The translations under genes were made by a program, and so were the position numbers. Source: Micropterix aruncella (lineage: Eukaryota > Arthropoda > Insecta > Lepidoptera > Micropterigidae). From it: a stretch of DNA of 64,000 nucleotides. Shown here piece after piece: positions 58,172 through 64,000 of the stretch. The notes below the pieces were generated by a model. The model ran no database searches, had not been told where the DNA came from, and worked only from the letters and a program-made list of their open reading frames with translations. The DNA lies in contig OX155980.1 of NCBI GenBank assembly GCA_944548615.1, positions 39,438,475 through 39,502,474 on the forward strand, written 5' to 3'. The first letter of the stretch is position 1. Each line of letters begins with the position of its first letter.

Positions 58172-58686
58172 TCACTGAAGATGTGAAGGCTAACTTGGAA
58201 GCACTCATTTGTCAGCTATACATCCCCAAAACATCATTGACAGACATAGGAGCAGTGCGATGGTTCCTGTTTACTAAAAAACAACATCAAGATGAGAACC
58301 TTCCTCCAACAAAATCAGCACTAAATCCAGCATTGCTACGGGCTCACCTTCAATGTTTTGAGTGGAATCAGGACCTAATTCAGCATCCTAATAACCCGTC
58401 ACCCTCAGATTTTGGATGGCAGAAAATAGGTAGTGCATACGAGCCTGTTGCTTGTACCAACCCCTGTGCACCAAAGCTTATCTTGGAGCTTTGCCGCTGC
58501 TCATGCTCAAAAAGACGTTGCTGTCCTCCATGTACGTGTCAGTCAAATGGACTCCGGTGTACTGAAATGTGCAAGTGCGAAGGTGATCCTGACCATTGCG
58601 ACAATACTGGAGAATGCGAGGAAGACAATGATGAAGATCTAGGTTTAAGTGAAATTGGCATTGACAGTGATATTGATTGTATTTGA
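58170..58686 (+). pseudogene. Inverted duplicate of the nuclease gene's C-terminus
   Basis: Plus-strand frame identical in amino-acid sequence to residues 367-535 of the minus-strand protein (EDVKANLEALICQL ... GIDSDIDCI). It begins at the palindrome junction without a start codon and lacks the nuclease core. A run of over 165 codons with no amino-acid change shows that the duplication is very recent, or that the arms are kept alike by gene conversion. Confidence 0.9.
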
Positions 58687-59263
58687 AAATTTAACAAATG
58701 TAATATTGTATTTCTTCAACAGTATTGTTATTACAAATTAGAGCTTTTCAAGAAATGTCTCATTCCTCTTTCCAATTCCTACATAAAAAAAAATATAAAA
58801 ATGGTATATTTGTTAATTTATTAAAGTTTAATACAGTTATTATTGTAATAAATCAGGAAACATGTAAAAAATTTCAAAAACTTTAAATATGTGCTTGCTA
58901 AACCCTAAAACTTCGATTTTTTCATTTCTTAATATTTCTTTTTACAAAAGTAATTTTTTTGAGAAAACGGTTAGTTATACAAAGAAAGTTGTAAGGACCT
59001 TTTCTATGCACAATCTGTCAGGCTACATTTTTTATTCAACAACATTTTTCGTATCTTCAACGGTTACTGATATAAATAGGAAAACGTGATTTGATGGCGG
59101 CCATTTTGTTTTTGGCCCGCAGCGCCCAAACGCACCATTTTTGACAGTTCCACCATCAAAATTATGTTTCTCCATGGTCAAACGAAGAGATTAAGACTAC
59201 TTCCACACTTGCATACTGAAGGAGCACACGGGAGCCTATATTTGTACATTTGAAAGGGGACTA

Positions 59264-62200
59264 AAAGGTACTATTTTTTTGCTATTATTAAACTGTATAT
59301 CTATGCATATAGTTATAAAACTGTGTATTATATTGACTTTTACGCGTATCCGTTTTAGTTTTTCTGGTGATATGTGATATTTTCAGAAGCTCATTCAAGA
59401 ACAGTAAGTATCAGCAAATACTGGGGGCCAACCCTTGTTTAGTTGTACCTCCTAAGCCCAAGTTTAAATAGTATGGCGTTTTTTCGAAAACAATGAAATA
59501 CTGCATACTTTAAAGGTAATTTTGCTGCCGATGACCCTCATTTATATACAAAGAAGAGACGCAGGTCTTCGCTTTATACGTACAACTACATGAAACAAAC
59601 CTTATAAGTTATTTGAAGTTAAACAAAGCTACCACTATTTTTAGAAGAAAGACCGACTTATCATGATCGGCCAACCGCATCTCACGTGCTGCCGTCTGTC
59701 CTAACCTTACTTCTGACGATTCAAGGACTTTCAAATCGCTTCCAAGATCGCAAATATCGTCGACTGACGACAATCTGACATGACATGGTTTTCGGTAAAC
59801 AAATACAGTAAATCGAAAAAATCTGAGGTGTTGTTATTCTAAATAGTTGCAGTGATACTGTCGAAACTTAAAAAGTTAGTGAATATTGAAAAAAAATATT
59901 TAAAAAAAATCTTTTAATTTATATAGCCTAAATAGTTGAATCAAATATTTTGTCACCGTAAAGCAGAGCAGACGTTCATTTTTATTTTCATAGCAAGTGG
60001 GCAAATATTTACTCAAAAATAAATAACGTGGCGGTTAAGTAAAACAAACACGACATTTTTTTCTAGATAATTATAATAACATTTTAAATTTAAAACAAAA
60101 GACAACCGAAATAGTTAATATGTTTTTTTTTGCCAATGGATTTTGACGTAGTTTATGCTAATAGAGTTTTAGCAATTTAGGAAAAGTCATATTATACAAT
60201 AGATGCCCTATAAAAGATAACAGTTATGATAAAATGACTGCAACAAAATAAGAGAAAACCTCCTGCAGAATGTTGGAATATTAGTTTTTGAAGTTTGTCT
60301 TATATTATAGCATACCATTTTAGTTATTGCGAAGACAGCAGTCACTTTCCAAGTTATAGTTAGCAATTTAACAAGATTTAACTCACGAATGGGCAATAAA
60401 CAGAGTAGGGAAAATTCTTACGGACCGAGTCGACGTGGTCGATGTCGAGTCGCTGGCAAAGTGGTGATACATAAGGCCCTGAATCATTAAATGGAATATT
60501 TTTCATAGGTTATATTACCTACTATCATATGTGACTGAAAGGCAAGTCGCCCAAAAATATCTATAACCTAGCAGACTATACAGCTATACAATGTACATCA
60601 GTAGATGATATATAGACTATACAGCTATACAGCATACAGCAGTAGATTTATACGCTCGGTTGTTTAAATTACATATTAACATTTTGAAATATTTCGAATA
60701 TATTATATTTTGCAATCTAATAAAATGAAATGCCCATCCCATATTAATGCAAATATTTAAGCAGAATCAACGAAAAGTCACCTTTAGCAGCAAACCAAAC
60801 AGCAAGTGGAGATCCTGGATAAATTATTCCCACGAAAACTTTTCACATACCTAATTAAGTCCAGTTATTAACCGATTCAGATTACAGTAAAACTGAAATT
60901 AATTGTCATATGTCGTTAAAGATGTATCTTATCAAAAATATCCCATAATAAGACGGAAACAGTTATTTATCATTTATTTCGCAAATGTTATCTCATTTGA
61001 TATTATCACGTTTATTTACATTGAACTTATCTCGACTAAAATACGGCAAATCGACAGATCTATCTATCATTCGGTTGCGCAGGAGATGGCGAAGTCCTCT
61101 AGACCAACATAATACATACATTTAGCAAATTTTATTACGCGAGTAACGCAATGTCTTGTGAAAAAGAAGGCGTGGCGCGGGTAAGTTTTAACGCTACCTA
61201 TGTGTTCAAAATATTCACAAAAGTCACAATTTAAACTGGTAGTAGATTCCATTTACTGCCATGATAATATCATATAATATTAACACAATAACTATACAAG
61301 TTATATTTATAGACTTAGTTATGGACCTTAGATTTAGACAAAAGATTTAGTATTGAAAGAATTATTAAAAACAAAAAGTGCGATGACGTACAGCGGAGAA
61401 CCGGATGTCAAATGTCTCAGCTGGGTCTTCTGGGTGGATTTGAAACTTCAAAAGAAATACTTGTATTTAAACATTTATTTTTATTTTTCAACATCCTCTT
61501 AATGTCTATTGTAATATCGCTATGGATCTAATTTGGAGTTAACTCTTTTTCCTACAGGTTCACTGCTCATCGTTCAATTTTGGCCATTTGGCAAAACACC
61601 CAAAATTCACCTTCATATGCACGATAGTAAAAGAAAATAAATGATAGCAGAGGATTGATATTTTTACACCGACATTTAAATTTATACACAATAATATCGC
61701 AATGTTGCCTATGAGATAAAATGGGGAATTTAACCTCGAGGTAGAATGTTCATGGTCCTATTATATTGATTTTAATGAAAATCTTCGCTTCATCCCTCGG
61801 TCAGTAAGGTGGGCAATAATTTTCTCCTTTTTAGATATAAACATGCACTTGTGAATTAAGTAAACTCTAATTGGTATTTATAATTTCATATATTAACAAA
61901 TCATTTCTCTATCAGCACTTATCCTTTAATGATCAAAAATATTCCCTCCAAAAATATAATATGGGTCTGGGTAATGAGGTCTGGGCCGATTGCTATTTTA
62001 AGCAACCGCGCCGTCTCTGTAGCAGGCTTTAATATTATCACAGTAAGTAGGTGGAAGTAATGAAGTTCATTAATCGATTTCCGCTACTGCACTGCGAGTA
62101 TCCTACAATTACTGTTAAACTGCACACAGGGAACAACTCTGTTAGAAACTAAAAATAGCCCACCCCATTGTGCGCATAGCCGTAGTCACAGTTGAGCTGC

Positions 62201-62283
62201 TATTATTGTGCCGTTACCAAGTATAAGGTCAAAACGTGTATACATATAGGGCAAGCTGGTAATCTGAATTTGTTAATGGTATA
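59264..62283. other. AT-rich sequence without recognised genes
   Basis: Three kilobases with no supportable gene. A 44-bp imperfect direct repeat (GACTATACAGCTATACA...) lies at 60,574-60,652. 61,700-62,000 resembles 3,080-3,340 (ATCATTTCTCTATCAGCACT, then TATCCTTTAATGA). Frames of 60-70 codons have no motif. Confidence 0.4.
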
Positions 62284-63839
<1,556 letters not shown>

Positions 63840-64000
63840 ACATTGCCACCGTCGAAAGTCGTGCACATCCGTAAGTATATCTCATTCAAAACATCATCCT
63901 ATAAACGGATTTCTTTACAAACCTATCAAATATAACAATATTATACTGTTTTCTACAATATTTCTTTACAATTTTTTAATATTATACAATTTTATATAGG

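Larger units (their letters stand above)
55996..59263. mobile_element. Academ-like DNA transposon rebuilt as a 1.1-kb inverted repeat
   Basis: Left arm 55,996-57,080 and right arm 58,170-59,263 are reverse complements at about 97-98% identity by eye, separated by a unique 1,089-bp centre. Each arm contains the C-terminal coding part of the nuclease gene, its 3' UTR and an outer end TAGTC(G/C)CCT(A/T)TCAAATGTACA. The right outer end has an 11-bp insertion. AAA flanks both ends (55,993-55,995; 59,264-59,266), a possible 3-bp target duplication, although A runs are common here. The inner breakpoint cuts the gene: upstream of 58,171 the other arm starts at once. The structure looks like duplication of the 3' end of a longer element to replace its lost 5' half. 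Confidence 0.7.

Noticed and set aside
55990..59270. Reading the two nuclease C-termini as two independent genes facing each other
   Set aside because: Identity continues through 3' UTR and flanks to a shared terminal sequence, so it is one inverted duplication.

Overview
The window looks like a gene-poor, transposon-rich stretch of an insect nuclear genome. It is AT-rich and intron-like, with no operons or bacterial signals. Its repeats are typical of insects: Helitron ends finishing in CAGCTAG|T, CR1/Jockey-type and I/LOA-type LINEs with RNase H and a DUF4780-like ORF1, mariner and Tc1 fragments, and very long (TA)n microsatellites. Several dispersed repeats resemble moth and butterfly repeats (for example the ACAGACAGACAACGAAGTC...ACGGAACCC type near 13.35 kb), so Lepidoptera is my best guess, but that rests on recalled motifs and not on a search. 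One 200-base N gap lies at 34,483-34,682.

Layout. 1-5.8 kb: a GC-rich start, perhaps a promoter or first exon, then AT-rich sequence with a small MITE carrying a 7-bp target duplication. 5.8-7.4 kb: a GC-rich dispersed repeat and the wreck of a gene from an XPG-nuclease (Academ-like) DNA transposon. 8-11 kb: two 5'-truncated LINE tails on the minus strand. 13-20 kb: small repeats, a second MITE copy, a mariner fragment and a MITE with 58-bp terminal inverted repeats. 21-31.5 kb: three short exon-like islands (minus 21.1 and 26.8 kb, plus 31.3 kb), four Helitron-type ends, one apparently carrying a captured exon, and a cluster of the GC-rich repeat partly in tandem. 33.5-43 kb: seven (TA)n blocks separated by inserts, namely a Tc1-like piece, a nearly intact LINE (endonuclease plus reverse transcriptase) and a family of foldback elements in quasi-palindromic order. 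44.7-51.5 kb: a short LINE fragment and a complete but frameshifted LOA-type LINE on the minus strand. 51.8-53.7 kb: a degenerate Helitron with a piece of Rep. 54.7-55.2 kb: mariner. 56.0-59.3 kb: a 3.3-kb Academ-like element rebuilt as a large inverted repeat. 62.3-64 kb: another (TA)n block followed by a 618-bp tandem duplication and a hairpin at the window edge.

No complete host gene can be demonstrated. Almost all recognisable proteins belong to mobile elements and most are broken. The least damaged coding regions are the LINE reverse transcriptase (36,847-38,721), the DUF4780-like ORF1 (50,043-51,125) and the XPG-like nuclease (56,564-58,171, which lacks its N-terminus). The most unusual structures are the (TA)n-nested foldback family, the inverted duplication of the nuclease element, and a GC-rich repeat family that keeps a reading frame and has Pol III-like boxes.
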